A stretch of DNA of 64,000 nucleotides. It comes from Microbacterium enclense (GTDB taxonomy: Bacteria; Actinomycetota; Actinomycetes; Actinomycetales; Microbacteriaceae). Shown in pieces: positions 16,295-25,450 of this stretch. The stretch covers positions 10,441-74,440 of the forward strand of contig NZ_RBZY01000007.1 of assembly GCF_004022425.1 (NCBI RefSeq). The letters run 5' to 3'. The position numbers and the translations under genes were made by a program. The notes beneath the pieces were generated by a model. The model had not been told where the DNA came from. It saw only the letters and a list, made by a program, of their open reading frames with translations, and did no database searches. Within the stretch, counting starts at the first letter, position 1. Every line of letters starts with the position of its first letter.

Positions 16295-16978
16295 ATGCAC
16301 ATCGTCCTCGTCCACGGTTCCGGTGGCAGTGCAGGATCCTGGTCGTCCGTCGTCCCGCTCCTGCAGGAGGCGGGGATCTCCTCCACCACGTTCGACGGCC
16401 CATCGCAGTCTCTGCACGACGACGTCGCGACGGTACGCCACCTCGTCGACGCCGCCGACGACGACGTGCTCCTCGTCGGACACTCGTACGGCGGTGCCGT
16501 CATCACCGGAGCAGGCACCCACCCGCGCGTGCGGGGTCTCGTGTACGTCGCGGCCTGGGTGCCGGACGAGGGCGAGAGCGTCAACCAGCTCGTCGGGGAG
16601 TTCCCCGAGGCCGAGGTGGGCCGGTGGTTCAGCCGCGGCGAGGACGGGAGCTGGATTCCGGATGATTCGCCCGCAGCGCGAGAGGCGCTCTCCTGGGACG
16701 TCCCCGCCGAGGTGTGGGAGCGCAAAGTGCAGGACCGGCGCACGTCGGCGGACGCCATCTTCACCGAGCGCAGCGATGTTCCGGCGTGGCGCGACCGCCC
16801 GTCGTGGTACCTCCTGGCGACGAGCGACAAGCACATCCACCCCGAGGCGCAGACGTACATGGCCACTCGCGCCGGAGCAGAGATCGTGACGGTTCCCACG
16901 AGCCACGCGGTGCCGCACGCGGCGCCCGAGGCGGTCGTCCGCACGATCACCGAGGCCCTCTCCGCCGTCTCGAACTGA
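16295..16978 (+). CDS. Alpha/beta-fold hydrolase
   Basis: A 227-aa single-domain alpha/beta hydrolase of the small EstC/MhqD-like kind. HGSGGSAGSW near residue 8 gives the oxyanion loop, GHSYGG near 68 holds the nucleophile Ser, and the catalytic His is in SHAVPHAAPE near the C-terminus. The RBS GGGAG is seven bases upstream. It is the last gene of the operator-A operon and converges on the minus-strand amidohydrolase with 15 bp between stops. An ester, lactone or ureido substrate is possible. Confidence 0.85.
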   Translation: MHIVLVHGSGGSAGSWSSVVPLLQEAGISSTTFDGPSQSLHDDVATVRHLVDAADDDVLLVGHSYGGAVITGAGTHPRVRGLVYVAAWVPDEGESVNQLVGEFPEAEVGRWFSRGEDGSWIPDDSPAAREALSWDVPAEVWERKVQDRRTSADAIFTERSDVPAWRDRPSWYLLATSDKHIHPEAQTYMATRAGAEIVTVPTSHAVPHAAPEAVVRTITEALSAVSN

Positions 16979-16993
16979 ACGGGTCGGAGCGAC

Positions 16994-18247
16994 TCACTGG
17001 GCGAGGCCGTCGAGGTCCTTCACGAGACGGCCGCCCTGGACGACCGTGCGGACTCGCGACGGATCGGCCAAGGCCCCGATGTCGCGGAGCGGATCGACGT
17101 CGGTGACCACGAGGTCGGCGAGCTTGCCCTGCTCGACCGAGCCCAGCGCGTGCTCGAGTCGCAGCAGGCGCGCGCCGACCAGTGTCCCGGCGCGCACCGC
17201 CTCCAGCGGCGACAGGCCGACCCGCACGAGGTGGGCGAGCTCGGTGAGATTGCGCCCCTGCGCGTGGATGCCGGCATCCGTTCCCAGCGCGACGGGGACC
17301 CCCGCGGCGACCGCCGCCGAGATGGAGGCGAGACCGCGCTCTTGACGCGCGAGCCGAGCGGCATCCGCGGGCCCGGGCGGCGTCCGCAACAGCGTGCTGA
17401 GGGTCGGGACGAGCACGACTCCCCGCTCCCGCATCAGAGCGATGGTGTCGGCCGTGAGGTCGTACCCGTGCTCGATGCTGGCGGCCCCGCCCTCGACGGC
17501 CGCTCGAACGGAGGCGTCGCTCTGCGCGTGAGCTGTCACGGGCTGCCCCGCGCGGCCGGCCATCTCGGCGACGATCGCGGCGACGTGTTCGCGCGGGACC
17601 CCGGCATCGCTCGGGGAATCGTGGGGCGTGCTCACCCCACCCGACGTGCACACCTTGATGACATCCGCCCCGGTGCGCACGAGCGCGCGGACGGTGCGCA
17701 CGACCTCGTCGAGAGTGTCCACGACGGCCGCCCCGGATGCCAGGCCCCTCTCCGCCCACACCGGCAGTGTTCCGTTGGCATGGACCGGGTCGGCGTGCCC
17801 GCCCGTCGGCGAGAGCATCGCGATCGCCAGGTGCAGGCGCGGGCCGAGGATCTCCCCGGACGCGATCGCGGAGCGATAACCCGGCGTCAGTCCGCTGAGG
17901 TCGCGCGCCGTCGTCACGCCGGCGTCGAGGGTCGCCCGCAGGTTGCCGACGGCGGCGATCACGGCCTCTTCCGGGAACCAGAGGCGCTGGCGCTCGGCAT
18001 CCACACTCGTACTCATCACGAGGTGCACATGCGCGTCGATGAAACCGGGGAGAACCCAGCGGCCCCGGACGTCGATCTCACGCCCGGGTGCGCCGGCGCG
18101 ACGGGGACCGACGTAGACGATCCGGTCGCCGCTGACGCCGACCTCGGCGTCGTCGACGGGGGCCGTACCCGTGCCGTCGATGAGAGTGCCTCCGACCAGA
18201 CGCAGTTCTTCCGTTCCGCTGGGGACGTCGGGGAGTCGAGCCGTCAT
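16994..18247 (-). CDS. Amidohydrolase-superfamily metal hydrolase (imidazolonepropionase/prolidase-like)
   Basis: A 417-aa TIM-barrel amidohydrolase with intact metal ligands: HVH in GFIDAHVHL, a Lys in DVIKVCTSGG, His in VTAHAQS and SIEHGYDL, and the Asp in ALGTDAGIH. It groups with the Xaa-Pro dipeptidase and imidazolonepropionase-related subtype acting on cyclic amides or dipeptides. It overlaps the last transporter gene by 4 bp (ATGA), so it acts on an imported compound. Confidence 0.87.
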   Translation of the reverse strand: MTARLPDVPSGTEELRLVGGTLIDGTGTAPVDDAEVGVSGDRIVYVGPRRAGAPGREIDVRGRWVLPGFIDAHVHLVMSTSVDAERQRLWFPEEAVIAAVGNLRATLDAGVTTARDLSGLTPGYRSAIASGEILGPRLHLAIAMLSPTGGHADPVHANGTLPVWAERGLASGAAVVDTLDEVVRTVRALVRTGADVIKVCTSGGVSTPHDSPSDAGVPREHVAAIVAEMAGRAGQPVTAHAQSDASVRAAVEGGAASIEHGYDLTADTIALMRERGVVLVPTLSTLLRTPPGPADAARLARQERGLASISAAVAAGVPVALGTDAGIHAQGRNLTELAHLVRVGLSPLEAVRAGTLVGARLLRLEHALGSVEQGKLADLVVTDVDPLRDIGALADPSRVRTVVQGGRLVKDLDGLAQ

Positions 18248-19020
18248 GCCACCAACCGGAATCCCGGTGACCCCGGATCGGCCTCGAGGAGACGTCGCGT
18301 GTACCAGTGCTGCGGATCGGCGTACACCTGCTCGACCGGCCCGCTCTCGACGATGCGACCGCGATGCATCACCGCGACGTCGTCGCTGACCCGCTGGACG
18401 ACGGCGAGGTTGTGCGAGATGAACATCATCGTGAGGTTCTGCTCGGCCTTGATCGCGGCGAGCAACTCGAGGATCTGCGCCTGGACCGATACGTCCAGGG
18501 CCGAGGTGATCTCGTCGGCGATGACGAACGCGGGGTCGATGACGAGGCTGCGGGCGATGGCGACGCGCTGACGCTGACCACCCGAGAACTCGTGCGGATA
18601 CCGGTGCATCATGTCGGCGGTCAGACCCACCCGCCGCAGCTCCGACGCGATCCGCTCCTCGAACCGCGCCACGCTTCCGCGCCGCGGGTCGAGGGCCTCC
18701 GCGAGCGTCTGCCCGATCGTGCGCCGCGGCGACAACGACGAGTAGGGGTCCTGCGGGATCATCTGCACGCGCCGGCGATGCGCATAGAGCGCCCGGCCGC
18801 GGTGCACGCGCGACAGGTCGGTCCCGTCGACCTCGACCCGGCCGCTCGTGGGAGCCGCGACACCCACGAGCACCTTCGCCAACGTCGACTTCCCGGAGCC
18901 CGATTCCCCCACCACGCCGAGCGTCCGACCGCGGGGGACGGCGAAGGAAACACCGTCGAGCACCGTCACGGTGCCGTACGCGACCCGCAGGTCGTCGATG
19001 GACACCATCGATGAACTCAT
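18244..19020 (-). CDS. Peptide-type ABC transporter ATP-binding protein (DppF-like)
   Basis: A 258-aa ATPase with Walker A GESGSGKST near residue 40, Q-loop IPQDPYSSL, signature SGGQRQR and Walker B FVIADEITSAL. It lacks most of the usual 60-residue C-terminal oligopeptide extension, ending soon after HWYTRRLLEADPG. It pairs with the ATPase half of the adjacent permease-ATPase fusion. Both neighbours overlap it by 4 bp. Confidence 0.92.
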   Translation of the reverse strand: MSSSMVSIDDLRVAYGTVTVLDGVSFAVPRGRTLGVVGESGSGKSTLAKVLVGVAAPTSGRVEVDGTDLSRVHRGRALYAHRRRVQMIPQDPYSSLSPRRTIGQTLAEALDPRRGSVARFEERIASELRRVGLTADMMHRYPHEFSGGQRQRVAIARSLVIDPAFVIADEITSALDVSVQAQILELLAAIKAEQNLTMMFISHNLAVVQRVSDDVAVMHRGRIVESGPVEQVYADPQHWYTRRLLEADPGSPGFRLVA

Positions 19021-20744
19021 CGGGGTCCTTCCTCTCCGGTAGCGCCGACGCGCGTCTGTACGACCGGCGACGAGGCCAAGAGCCTCCGCGTGTACGGGTG
19101 GTGGACCGACTCCTCGGACATGCCGCGGACGTCGTCGATGCGCTCCACGATCTCCCCGTCCTTCATCACGAGCACGCGATCGCACAGCGCCCGGACGACG
19201 CTGAGGTCGTGGGAGATGAACAGCATCGACGTCCTCGATTCCGTGTTCAGACGCTTGAGGAGGGTCAGGACCTCGCGCTGCACCGTGACGTCCAGGGCGG
19301 TCGTCGGTTCGTCCGCGATGAGGAGCGCAGGTCGGGTGCTCATCGCCGAGGCGATCATGGCCCGCTGCTTCATCCCACCGGACAGCTGATGCGGATACTG
19401 CCGCAGCCGCCCCTCGGGATCGGTGAGCATGACCGATCTGAAGCCGCCGACCAGCATGGACAGCGCCGCACGTCTCGTGTGCCGCAGCCGCACGCGGAGG
19501 ACGTCCGTGAGCTGGATGCCGAGGATGAGAGCAGGATTGAGGGCGGTGCCGGGGTCCTGATAGACGAAGGCGATGCGCTCGGCCAGGTAGCGGTCGCTCA
19601 CGCGGCCGGTGAGATCCGTTCCGTCGAGCGTCAGCGTGCGCGCACGCGCGTGCAGCCCCTCGCCCAGGAGGCGGCCGACGACGGAGGCGGTGACGGACTT
19701 GCCCGACCCGCTTTCGCCCACGATGCCCAGGATCTCGCCGCGGCGGATCGTGAACGACACGTCGGAGACCAGGGCGCGGCCGGAGTCCGCGTGCTGGACG
19801 TCGAGGCCGTCGACCACGACGAGGTCCTCCGCATCGCCCACGACGGACCGCCCGCCGGCCGCCGAGACCAGACGCGCCCGGCCGGTGTTCGATCGCGGGT
19901 TGGCGGCCGCCGCGAGGCCGTCTCCCACAAGCAGGGCCGCGAGAGAGGTGATCGTCAGGGCGACGGCCGGACCCACGATGACGATCGGGTTGACGACGAT
20001 CTTGCTGAGTCCCTCGCTGAGCAGACGTCCCCAGTCGAATGCCGGCGACGGGGCGCCGAGACCCAGGAAGGACAGGCCGGAGATCTCGACGAGCGCGCCC
20101 GAGAAGGCTCCGGCGATGAGGATGAGAGTCGGCTCGGCCATGTTCGGCAGAATGTGCCGCACCGCGAGACGGAAGGGCGAGACCCCCAGCAGGCGCGCGG
20201 TCTGCACGTACTCGCTCGACGCGACCTTCGCCGCGAGGTTCGCCGTCAGACGCGCGAAACCGGCGATGTTGGCGATCGCGATGGCGACCACCAGCTGCAC
20301 CACGCCTTGGCCGAGGATGGCCGCGATGATGATGGCGACCAGCATGGTGGGGTAGCTGATCGCGAACTCGATGCCGCGCAGGCTCAGTTCGCGCAGACGC
20401 CGCGGCGCGAGCCACGTCGCCACACCGAGCGCGATGCCGACGAGCGCGGAGAGGGCGGTGGCCGCCGCCGCCATGAGGACGGTCGGCTGGGTCGCCACGA
20501 GGGTGCGGGCGAGCATGTCCCGGCCGAGCGTGTCGGTACCGAGCGGGTGCTCCGGCGTCGAGGACAGGTTCGGGGGCCCGCCGAGCTGCGTCGCCGCAGT
20601 CCCGAACACGACGGGCGCGAAGACGGCGACAACGGCGACGGCACCGAGGAGCACGAGGCCCGTGACCAGCGGCAGGTTCCACCGGAACGTGCGCGGGCGC
20701 GACGGAACGTCGGCGAGCAGGGCGGCGGGAAGGGTGTCAGCCAC
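19017..20744 (-). CDS. Fused ABC transporter permease and ATPase (DppC-DppD)
   Basis: One 575-aa polypeptide combines two subunits usually made separately. Residues 1-285 are a DppC-like permease with five or six spans and EAA loop SSEYVQTARLLGVSPF; residues about 310-560 are a DppD-like ATPase with Walker A GESGSGKSVT, signature LSGGMKQR and Walker B LLIADEPTTAL. The linker (about 285-305) is short and polar. No stop or frameshift separates the halves. The fusion fixes one ATPase to one permease, leaving DppF and DppB as separate partners. Confidence 0.92.
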   Translation of the reverse strand: MADTLPAALLADVPSRPRTFRWNLPLVTGLVLLGAVAVVAVFAPVVFGTAATQLGGPPNLSSTPEHPLGTDTLGRDMLARTLVATQPTVLMAAAATALSALVGIALGVATWLAPRRLRELSLRGIEFAISYPTMLVAIIIAAILGQGVVQLVVAIAIANIAGFARLTANLAAKVASSEYVQTARLLGVSPFRLAVRHILPNMAEPTLILIAGAFSGALVEISGLSFLGLGAPSPAFDWGRLLSEGLSKIVVNPIVIVGPAVALTITSLAALLVGDGLAAAANPRSNTGRARLVSAAGGRSVVGDAEDLVVVDGLDVQHADSGRALVSDVSFTIRRGEILGIVGESGSGKSVTASVVGRLLGEGLHARARTLTLDGTDLTGRVSDRYLAERIAFVYQDPGTALNPALILGIQLTDVLRVRLRHTRRAALSMLVGGFRSVMLTDPEGRLRQYPHQLSGGMKQRAMIASAMSTRPALLIADEPTTALDVTVQREVLTLLKRLNTESRTSMLFISHDLSVVRALCDRVLVMKDGEIVERIDDVRGMSEESVHHPYTRRLLASSPVVQTRVGATGEEGPR

Positions 20745-21783
20745 GCTGCTCTCCCAGGGTTCGGGGGTCGATGACGCCGAGCACGATGTCGATGACGAGC
20801 GTCGTCAGGAGCGAGATGACTCCGATGACGAAGACGGCGGCGCGGATGACGGGGTAGTCCTTGTCGATGGCGATCGCCTGCACGATGACGCTCCCGAGCC
20901 CCGGCCAGGCGAACACCGCCTCCGTGATCAGCGCGGAACCGAGAAGGGCGGTGAGGATGATGCCCGAGAGCGTGAGGGCCGTGGTCAGGAGGTTGGGGAG
21001 CATGTGCCGCCCGTAGATGGTGAGCGACGGGAGACGCCAGCCGCGGGCCGACCTCATGTAGTCCTGTTCGAGGATCACGGCGGTCTCTCGCCGGACGATG
21101 CGCGCAACGGAGCACAGTCCGCCGAGGGTCAGGGAGGCGATGGGAAGGATCGCGGCGGTCCCGAGCGTGTACGCGGGCGAATACGCCGGCGGCAGGACGC
21201 GCAACCACACCGCGAAGACGACGACGAACGCCGTCGCCTGCACATAGGTGGGGATGGATGACACGAGCCCGGTGACGCCGTTGAAGGCGTGATCCAGAAC
21301 GCGGTGCCGGCCGTTACGGGTGAGGACCCCTACGGTCATGCCCAGCGCGAGGCCCAGCACGAGCAGCAGAACGACGGCGGGGATCGTCAGAGCGAGCGTG
21401 TTCGGCGCCGCCGCCATGACGACGTCCATGGCCGGGATGCGGTATTTGAAGGAGTCGCCGAAGTCGAACTGGGCGACGGCGGTGACGTACGTCCACAGCT
21501 GCACCGGGAGCGATTGATCGAGCCCGAGCTGTGTCCGGACCAGTTCGACCTGGGCGAGCGACGCGCTCTCCCCCGCGATCGCCGTGGCCGGGTCGCCCGG
21601 GATGAGCTGCACGATGAGGAAGGTGACGACCACGAGGAGCACGAGGTTGACGACGAGACCGACGCCGCGGCGGAGGAGGAATGCCCGCCACGCGCGGCCG
21701 AGGCCGGCCGCGCGTGGCGGATCATCCGTCGTGGGGGTGCCCGGACCGGAGGTCTCGGCAGTGTCGGCGATCGCGTGGGTCAT
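20737..21783 (-). CDS. Peptide-type ABC transporter permease (DppB-like)
   Basis: A 348-aa permease with a cytosolic N-terminus of about 35 residues, a first span (VGLVVNLVLLVVVTFLIVQL), five further spans and EAA loop EQDYMRSARGWRLPSL. It ends DIVLGVIDPRTLGEQRG as DppB proteins do. It overlaps the fused permease-ATPase gene by 8 bp and follows the binding-protein gene after a 60-bp gap. Confidence 0.9.
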   Translation of the reverse strand: MTHAIADTAETSGPGTPTTDDPPRAAGLGRAWRAFLLRRGVGLVVNLVLLVVVTFLIVQLIPGDPATAIAGESASLAQVELVRTQLGLDQSLPVQLWTYVTAVAQFDFGDSFKYRIPAMDVVMAAAPNTLALTIPAVVLLLVLGLALGMTVGVLTRNGRHRVLDHAFNGVTGLVSSIPTYVQATAFVVVFAVWLRVLPPAYSPAYTLGTAAILPIASLTLGGLCSVARIVRRETAVILEQDYMRSARGWRLPSLTIYGRHMLPNLLTTALTLSGIILTALLGSALITEAVFAWPGLGSVIVQAIAIDKDYPVIRAAVFVIGVISLLTTLVIDIVLGVIDPRTLGEQRG

Positions 21784-21843
21784 CGCGTCCTCTTCTCGAA
21801 GGTCCGGTCCGGGCGGGATGGGGGTGGTGGAACGGGGCGGGCG

Positions 21844-23418
21844 TCAGCCGGTGATGCGCATCGCCGACGGGTCCCAGTAGCCCGACAGCACGTAGCTGGC
21901 GAAGCCGGCACGCGAGACATAGCGGTGGGTGTCGGTGATGAGCGGCATCATGTCGACGCGTTCGAGGATCGTGCGCTGCGCCTCTTCGAACTCCGCGCAC
22001 TGCGTCGCCTGGTCCGTCGCGGTCATGCCGGCCTCGTAGGCGGCCAGCCCCTCCGGGTTGTCGGTGTAGGCCACGTTGGTTCCGCCCTCGGCGTAGGTCG
22101 GGCCCAGGTAGCGCGCGATGGACAGGTGGATGAGGCCCGCCTCGGCGTTCTCGGCGGCGACCGCGAGGTCCCACGTCTCGGGCTGGGTGCGCATCTGCTT
22201 CGACCAGTCGGCCGGGTCCGGAGCGCTGACCTCGACCGTCGCACCGGCGGCGCGGAGCGACTCGGCCAGGTAGTCGGCGGCGGGGTCCCAGTTCGACATG
22301 ATCAGGAGGCGAATGGTCTTGCCCGCGAGCACGGGGGCCGCTGCGGCGGGGTCGTAGCTGCCCAGGAGCGACGGCTCCTCGAGCGCGCAAGAGTAGTTCG
22401 CGCTGTTCACCGTGTACTGCGCCTCGCCCAGCCCGTCGAGGGACGCCTGGTTGAACGCCTCCGGGTCGATCGCCTGCGTCACCGCGGTGCGCAGGGCCTT
22501 GTCGCCCGCGAAGACGGAGCCCGAAGCCGGGTCCTGGTTGAAGACGAGGTTGTAGGCCGAGCTCGAGAAGGTGACGTCGCTGAAGCCGTCCACACCCTCG
22601 AAGCGCGTGTAGTTCGAGTCGTAGAAGCGCGCGATGTCGACGCCACCGGCCTCGAGCAGGTTGGCGCTGGTGTTGAGGTCGGACTGCACGGTGAGGTTGA
22701 TGGTCTTGGCGGGTTCGCCCTCCACCGTCGTCCAGGCGGGCCACGCGTCGTAGTCGTCCCGGAGGGTGTAGGTGGCGCTCTTGCCGGCCACGGATTCCGC
22801 GAGGGTGTAGGGGCCGGAGAAGGCCCCGGCGACGGTTCCGGCTGCGAGGCCCTCGGGGTCGGCGATGCCGGCGGGGCAGATGATCCCGGTTCCGGGGCGG
22901 GTGAGGCCGCTGAGCATCTGCGAGTAGGGCTGGCTCAGGGTGATCTGCACCGTTCCGGCGGCGTCGTCCGCGACGAAGGTCGGGGCGCCCTGGCCGAACG
23001 CCTGAGCCTTCCACGTCTTGGCGCCGCTGTCCTCGAGGCCGACGAGGTACTCGAACGATGCCGCGACCACGCTGGGGGTGATGGCGGTCCCGTCGGCACA
23101 CGTCGCGCCGTCGCGGATGGTGAAGGTGTAGTCCGACGCCGATGCGACGTCCCACTCGGTGGCGAGACCGCCGGTCAGGGGCTCCGAGTCACCTTGCCGC
23201 AGGAGGGTGTCGAACCCCAGACGCGCGATGTAGGCGTCGGAGGTCGCTGAAGCCTTAGCGGGATCGAACGTCGCCGGGGCGTACCAGATCTCGGTGTTGA
23301 TGGTGTCGGTCGCCGGTGCGCCGCTCGCTTCGGGGGCGGTGGAGGCGGCGCAGCCGGTGACGGTCAGAGCCGCTGCGGCCGCGAGGGCGACGCCGGCGAG
23401 CATCCGTGTTCTCGTCAT
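21844..23418 (-). CDS. ABC transporter substrate-binding lipoprotein, SBP family 5
   Basis: A 524-aa extracytoplasmic binding protein and first gene of the island's importer. MTRTRMLAGV leads a hydrophobic signal ending LTVTGC with Cys23 for lipidation. Family-5 landmarks include WYAPATFDPAKAS and FTIRDGATCADGTAITP. ATG at 23418 is chosen over 23433 because it has GGGAGAA upstream and a compact signal peptide. The promoter region carries operator pair E about 70 bases upstream, so uptake is co-regulated with the catabolic genes. Confidence 0.92.
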   Translation of the reverse strand: MTRTRMLAGVALAAAAALTVTGCAASTAPEASGAPATDTINTEIWYAPATFDPAKASATSDAYIARLGFDTLLRQGDSEPLTGGLATEWDVASASDYTFTIRDGATCADGTAITPSVVAASFEYLVGLEDSGAKTWKAQAFGQGAPTFVADDAAGTVQITLSQPYSQMLSGLTRPGTGIICPAGIADPEGLAAGTVAGAFSGPYTLAESVAGKSATYTLRDDYDAWPAWTTVEGEPAKTINLTVQSDLNTSANLLEAGGVDIARFYDSNYTRFEGVDGFSDVTFSSSAYNLVFNQDPASGSVFAGDKALRTAVTQAIDPEAFNQASLDGLGEAQYTVNSANYSCALEEPSLLGSYDPAAAAPVLAGKTIRLLIMSNWDPAADYLAESLRAAGATVEVSAPDPADWSKQMRTQPETWDLAVAAENAEAGLIHLSIARYLGPTYAEGGTNVAYTDNPEGLAAYEAGMTATDQATQCAEFEEAQRTILERVDMMPLITDTHRYVSRAGFASYVLSGYWDPSAMRITG

Positions 23419-23484
23419 GAGGGGTTCTCCCATGGGTTCGGGTAAAGCGTGGGGTCGCATCGCCACTTCGGCGCGCAGGTCAAG

Positions 23485-23518
23485 TTTGGATCCAAAATGT
23501 TTAATTACGCATCCAATT
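23485..23518. promoter_or_regulatory. GGATCC operator pair E
   Basis: TTTGGATCCAAA is a perfect 12-bp palindrome with core 23488-23493; a degenerate partner GCATCCAAT has its core at 23509-23514, again 21 bp away. It lies upstream of the binding-protein gene. Confidence 0.75.
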
Positions 23519-23542
23519 TTGTTTCGCGCCGGTTACAAGTCG

Positions 23543-24142
23543 TTACGATCGACGTCGCAGCCACTCCGTGACGTCGGAGGCGAGCACGAGCGCGTCGCGC
23601 TGCACGTATTGGATCGCCGTCAGCGCGGCGTCGTGCGCCGGTCGGCTCGACCCGGCCACGCAATCCGTCAGCACCCGTACGCGATAGTCGTGCTGATGCG
23701 CATCGATGGCCGTGTAGTGGATGCAGACGTCGGTGAGGCCGCCCACGAGCAGCACCGTGTCCGCACGATACGACTTCAGGACGAGCTCGAGCTCTGTCGC
23801 GAAGAACGCGGAGTAGCGGCGCTTGCGGATGACGAACTCCTCGGGACGCGGCTGCAGCCACGAGGCGAGTTCGGTTCCGGGGTCCCCCTCGATGCAATGG
23901 ACTCCCTCGGCGCCGTCCAGCTCACGTCCGATGTCGACGAGGCTCGCCTTGTGCACCTCCTGGATGAACACGACCGGAACGCCGTTCTCGCGGCACGTGG
24001 CGATGAGATCGCGCACACGTGGAGCACGCTCGGCCCGACCATCCATGACCGGGATTCCGGCGGTCGGTTCGGTTCCGGCTCCCCCCTGGATGTCCACCAC
24101 GACGAGGACGGGGCGTTCGACCCCCTCCCACACCGCCGTCAT
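23543..24142 (-). CDS. Isochorismatase-like cysteine amidohydrolase
   Basis: A 199-aa cysteine hydrolase with the family triad Asp17 (LVVVDIQGG), Lys107 (VIRKRRYSAF) and Cys140 (GLTDVCIHYT). Relatives include N-carbamoylsarcosine amidase, ureidoacrylate and maleamate amidohydrolases, all releasing ammonia or carbamate from small amides. ATG at 24142 overlaps the deaminase stop. It ends a three-gene operon that starts at operator pair B, and probably hydrolyses an amide made by the two enzymes before it. Confidence 0.87.
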   Translation of the reverse strand: MTAVWEGVERPVLVVVDIQGGAGTEPTAGIPVMDGRAERAPRVRDLIATCRENGVPVVFIQEVHKASLVDIGRELDGAEGVHCIEGDPGTELASWLQPRPEEFVIRKRRYSAFFATELELVLKSYRADTVLLVGGLTDVCIHYTAIDAHQHDYRVRVLTDCVAGSSRPAHDAALTAIQYVQRDALVLASDVTEWLRRRS

Positions 24143-24600
24143 GCCACGGCTCCGCGGCGCCCGGTGCGCACGTGCGCGAACGGCAGCAGCTCGGTGACCG
24201 CGATGGCCCGATGCCCCTCCCCCGCGGCGACCCACACCCGGGCCTCGGACGCGTGCTCGAGCAGCAGTTCGGCACACACCCCGCACGGTTCGATGAGGTG
24301 CTCGGTGCCCACCGGCCGGCGCAACACCGACACGACGGAGCACACCGACTCTCCCGCGATCGCCGCGGCGCTGATCGCAGCGGTTTCGGCGCACACCGAC
24401 GCCCGCCCCGAACTCGACTCGACGTGGAGCCCGGTGACGACCGAGCCGTCAGCGAGACGGAAGGCGCTGGCGACCTCGTGCCGGCCGACGGCATAGCGGG
24501 TGTGCAGCAGATCCCGCGCGAGAGCGAGGAGCTCGGCATCCGCCTCGTCCATGCCGTCGGGGGTGCCGCCCAGGACGGGACGGGAGGGCGAGACCGTCAT
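24139..24600 (-). CDS. Cytidine deaminase-like zinc hydrolase
   Basis: A 153-aa protein of the cytidine/blasticidin-S deaminase fold. The zinc site reads CAE at residues 70-72 (Glu72 as proton shuttle) and PCGVC at 105-109. Overall length and the preceding GLHVESSSGRASVC are closest to CDA and blasticidin-S deaminase. Context argues for deamination of an amino-heterocycle or a guanidine-like group in the imported compound rather than nucleoside salvage. It overlaps both neighbours by 4 bp. Confidence 0.85.
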   Translation of the reverse strand: MTVSPSRPVLGGTPDGMDEADAELLALARDLLHTRYAVGRHEVASAFRLADGSVVTGLHVESSSGRASVCAETAAISAAAIAGESVCSVVSVLRRPVGTEHLIEPCGVCAELLLEHASEARVWVAAGEGHRAIAVTELLPFAHVRTGRRGAVA

Positions 24601-25367
24601 GACGCGTCGATGCCGAGCAGACGGGCGAGGTTCCCACCCTCGACCAGGGCACGGTCGGCGGGGTCGGTCACGACCTTGGAGATCTTCAGCCGCTCTATAT
24701 CGAAATCGGAGCCGGGCCACTCGGTGCCCATGAGGATCTTCTCCGCGCCGAGGCGAGCGTAGGCGCGCTTGACGTCGGCCATCAGCGTCGCCGACGTCTC
24801 GAGGTAGACGTTCTCGCGTCGCTCCGCGACGATGATCGCCTCGGGCACGTTCCACACCGCTCCCATGTGGGCGATGACCGTCGGCACGTCGGGGTGGTCC
24901 TTCACGATCTCCTCGATCGCGAACGGAGCACAGAACGCGTCGTCGAGCGCGTTGATGATCACCGTCATCCCGTGCCGAGCGCACTCGCGGAAGACCGGGT
25001 CGAGCAGTCCGTGATCGGCGACGTGGTAGCCGTGCATGCTCGGGTGGAGCTTGAGACCCCGGATGCCGGCTTCCGCCAGCCGGGTGATCTCCTCGATCGC
25101 GTCGTCGGCCTGCGGCATGACCTGGCCGAATCCGATGAAACGGTCGGGGTGGGCATCCTGCAGACCGATGATGAAGTCGTTCTCGATGCGCTGGGCCAGC
25201 GAGCAGACCATGGCCATGTCGACCCCGGCGGCATCCATCCGGTCGAGGATGCGCTTCGGATCGAACGGGACGTGCGCGGGCGGCTCCTCGCCGGGGCGCG
25301 CACCCGTCAGATAGTCGGAACGCCCGCGGACGTTCTGGGTGGTGTTGTATGCGTCGAGGATCTTCAT
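24597..25367 (-). CDS. Amidohydrolase_2-family protein lacking the HxH metal motif
   Basis: A 256-aa TIM-barrel protein of the Amidohydrolase_2 (ACMSD-like) family. The usual N-terminal DxHxH is replaced by DAYNT (residues 5-9), and the late Asp of the GTD motif is Glu216 in ILMGTEWP. His108 (KLHPS) and His167 (VIAHMG) are kept. A normal two-metal or one-metal site is therefore unlikely; metal-independent lactone hydrolysis or another chemistry is possible. ATG at 25367 has AGGAGG upstream. It is first in the operon leaving operator pair B leftward. Confidence 0.82.
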   Translation of the reverse strand: MKILDAYNTTQNVRGRSDYLTGARPGEEPPAHVPFDPKRILDRMDAAGVDMAMVCSLAQRIENDFIIGLQDAHPDRFIGFGQVMPQADDAIEEITRLAEAGIRGLKLHPSMHGYHVADHGLLDPVFRECARHGMTVIINALDDAFCAPFAIEEIVKDHPDVPTVIAHMGAVWNVPEAIIVAERRENVYLETSATLMADVKRAYARLGAEKILMGTEWPGSDFDIERLKISKVVTDPADRALVEGGNLARLLGIDAS

Positions 25368-25396
25368 CGCGCGCCTCCTTGATGGACGTACCATTG

Positions 25397-25429
25397 ATAG
25401 GATCCATTTGACACCAAACTGGATCCAAA
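25397..25429. promoter_or_regulatory. GGATCC operator pair B
   Basis: Cores at 25400-25405 and 25421-25426 are 21 bp apart in the 83-bp gap between divergent starts 25367 and 25451. A TTGACA (25408-25413) lies between the cores and may be the -35 of the rightward promoter, so binding should block it. Confidence 0.8.
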
Positions 25430-25450
25430 CCGAAACCCGGGGACCCCGTC

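Noticed and set aside
15776-24142. Rut pyrimidine pathway (isochorismatase, RidA, alpha/beta hydrolase)
   Set aside because: RutA/RutF and the pyrimidine transporter are absent, and these genes are split between operons.
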